This document shows, one piece after another, positions 62,150 through 64,000 of a DNA stretch of 64,000 nt. This DNA is from Neckera pumila. Lineage: Eukaryota > Streptophyta > Bryopsida > Hypnales > Neckeraceae. Within the stretch, counting starts at the first letter, position 1; each line of letters opens with the position of its first letter. The position numbers and the translations under genes are program-made. The notes under the pieces are model-generated. The model was not told the origin of the DNA, searched no databases, and worked only from the letters and a program-made list of their open reading frames with translations. Location of the stretch: positions 47,431,022 through 47,495,021 of the forward strand of contig OZ018408.1 in the NCBI GenBank assembly GCA_963969595.1, given 5' to 3'.

Positions 62150-63440
62150 TCGTTGATGTGTTTGTTGTTGTGTTTGCTCGTTCTTTCGTTTGATCGTGGC
62201 GACTACACTTAATTGCAAGGGAATCAGTAGGCTCTACGTGATGAACTCGTCGTGCGTTGATGTGGGTTTGTCGTGTCCTTCCTCCGATCGTGCTCACTGA
62301 GGAACACGAGCGATTGCTGCATGTGGGTCTGTCTGTAATTATATTAGGTCTTGTCTTAGGCACAGTTTTGTCGTCTAGGAATTCATCAATCAAACATTGA
62401 TTACTCTGCTAGGGTTTGGAGTTTGTTGTTTCATTTGCTGGTGTGTCCGTGGGCAACTTCGATCGCGGCGACTACAGTTGCAAGGGAATTGTTAGGGTGT
62501 CTGCGTGATGAACAAGCAGTCCGGAGGTGATACGCAGTCCGAAGGTGATGAACTCGTCGTGCGTTGATATGGGTTTGTCGTGGCCTCCCTTTGATCGTGC
62601 TCACTGAGGAACACGAGCGATGCTTTATGTGGGTCTGTCTGCAAATAGGTCTTGTCTTAGGCACAGTTTCGTCGTCTAGGAATTTATCAATCAATCATTG
62701 ACCGCTCTTCTAGGGTTTGGAGTTTGTTGTTTCATTTGCTGATGAGTCCGTGGTCGAGTTCGATCGCGGTGACTACAGTTGCAAGGGAATTGTTAGAGTG
62801 TCTGCGTGATGAACTGTCTGGAGGTGATACACAGTCCGCAGGTGATGAACTCGTCGTGCGTTGATGTGGGTTTGTCGTGGCCTTCCTTTGATCGTGCTCA
62901 CTGAGGAACACGAGCGATGCTGCATGTGGGTCTGTCTGCAATTAGGTCTTGCCTTATGCACAGTTTCGTCGTCTAGGAATTCATCAGTCAATCATTGACC
63001 ACTCTTCTAGGGTTTGGAGTTTGTTGTTTGATGGTGTGTGCGTGGTGGCCTTCGATTGTGGAGACTACAATTGCAAAGGGAATGGTTAGGCTTTGCGTGT
63101 TAAGAGTTCGATCGTGATGAACTCGTCGTCCGTTGATGTCCTTTTTCGTGACCTTCCTTTTATCGTGCTCACATGAGCGATGCTGCATGTGTCTGTCTGC
63201 AATTGGGTCTTGTCATATGAGCAGTCTCATCGTCTAGGAATTCATCAATCAATCAAGCACCTCGCTTCTAGGGTTTGAAGTTTGCTGTTTGTTGGTGTGT
63301 CTGCTGGCCTTAGATCTTGGCGACTACAATTGCCAGGGAGTTGTTAGGCTCTGCGTGATGAAGAGTTCGACCGTTTTGTGAATTATCGATCAATCGACTC
63401 TTTTCTAGGGGTTTGGCTGAAAAATGTGTAGGTTTGTAAT
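62150..63440. repeat. Tandem array of ~300-bp units upstream of the UBA gene, each with a telo-box
   Basis: Units share TCGTCTAGGAATTCATCAAT, TAGGGTTTGGAGTTTGTTGTT, GCGACTACA.TTGCAAGGGAA and GATGAACTCGTCG. The telo-box TAGGGTTT occurs at 62410, 62711, 63008 and 63269, with a degenerate one (TAGGGGTTT) at 63406, giving spacings of 301, 297, 261 and about 137 bp. The array ends about 400 bp before the ATG of the UBA-domain gene, so the units are probably amplified promoter/5' leader sequence. Minus-strand frames (beginning MIDEFLDD and variants) repeat because the DNA repeats. Confidence 0.85.
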
Positions 63441-63836
63441 TCACGGTAATGTACGGGATTGATCCGTCGATCGGGATGTCTCGTGGCGCTGGTTGTGAAT
63501 GTCGTGACTATGGGCAGGGTTTGAAGTCAAAGGATTCGTGGTTTAGATGGGACGATGGTAGACCTGATTAAGGTGGAAGCTGACATTCATGCTGTGAAGT
63601 TGTGTTCTTATTGTGGATGAAAGTTGGTGGAAGAAGTGGTCAAAGGCAGGGATGCGTAGTTTGGAGATTCTGATGGTAGCCCTGAATATGGTGCAGAGAG
63701 TCTGTTTTTATGTGCTACCAACTCGTCTTCGTATTGTGTTCTCGTGAGTATGAAATTTGACGAAAGAGGTGTTATTTCAGGGGTTATTTCAGGGGTATTG
63801 TCAAGTTGAGTAGAGGTCTCTTCGCGTTTTTCCATC

Positions 63837-64000
63837 ATGGCAGACAACGATCAGAAGTTAGCGTATTTTCAAGAAATTACCGGCATGACCGACCCAGCTG
63901 TCTCGCACCAAATTTTGGAGGCTCATGGCTGGGACCTGGACTCCGCGGTACAAGCTTTGGTGGACAAGAGTCCGAACGCGAGTCCTGAGTACGAAGATAG
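63837..64000 (+). CDS. UBA-domain protein, probable UBX/FAF-type CDC48 adaptor (5' part, cut by window edge)
   Basis: The first 54 codons are open to the end of the window. The protein starts MADNDQKLAYFQEITGM and continues through ILEAHGWDLDSAVQALV. This is the three-helix UBA-like domain found at the start of FAF/UBXD8-type and plant PUX proteins, which bind ubiquitin and recruit the AAA ATPase CDC48/p97 in protein degradation at membranes. The Gly-Trp-Asp-Leu core and Ala-Val-Gln-Ala-Leu helix are the visible signature. The UAS and UBX domains expected downstream lie outside the window, so the family assignment rests on the UBA part alone; another UBA protein is possible. The ATG is the first one after the leader and is followed at once by conserved sequence. 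Confidence 0.75.
   Translation, partial: MADNDQKLAYFQEITGMTDPAVSHQILEAHGWDLDSAVQALVDKSPNASPEYED

Overview
This window is nuclear DNA of a land plant. It holds split genes with GT-AG introns, plastid and mitochondrial targeting leaders, 8-cysteine lipid-transfer proteins, an NB-ARC-LRR gene, a chlorophyll synthase gene, and plant DNA-transposon relics (CACTA and others) in AT-rich intergenic sequence. The immune gene's 24-residue LRRs and unusual N-terminus fit a bryophyte or other non-seed plant better than a flowering plant, but that placement is a weak inference.

Layout. Positions 1-21,250 and about 55,200-62,100 are AT-rich, gene-poor and made of decayed repeats: a 2.45-kb CACTA element with its target-site duplication, two 276-bp TA-flanked MITEs, several TTAA-flanked elements with CCCCTAAA ends (piggyBac-like), a fold-back complex, and degenerate tandem arrays. 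Genes lie between about 21 and 54 kb, with one more at the right edge: (1) a six-exon NB-ARC-LRR gene (22,757-28,023, +) behind a GC-rich leader; (2) a 15-exon chlorophyll synthase gene (33,143-37,902, +); (3) a tail-to-tail pair of near-identical lipid-transfer protein genes (40,181-41,111, + and 43,287-43,878, -), each with a 20-nt last exon too short to appear as an open reading frame; (4) mitochondrial complex I subunit NDUFS7/PSST (46,091-47,564, -); (5) a predicted plastid membrane protein joining a PLAT-like domain to four transmembrane segments (49,409-51,893, +); (6) a plastid SET-domain methyltransferase of the Rubisco-LSMT type (52,445-54,206, -), convergent with gene 5; (7) the first exon of a UBA-domain protein, probably a UBX/FAF-type CDC48 adaptor (63,837 to the window edge, +), behind a tandem array whose units each carry a telo-box.

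Functional links. Four of the seven loci encode organelle proteins (chlorophyll synthesis, complex I, a plastid membrane protein, a plastid methyltransferase). They are transcribed in both directions with normal eukaryotic spacing, so nothing suggests an operon or cluster. I rebuilt exon structures by matching splice sites and reading phase by eye. The chlorophyll synthase, NDUFS7 and lipid-transfer models are firm; the first introns of the NB-ARC-LRR and PLAT genes are less certain. I found no rRNA, convincing tRNA, CRISPR or intact autonomous transposon.
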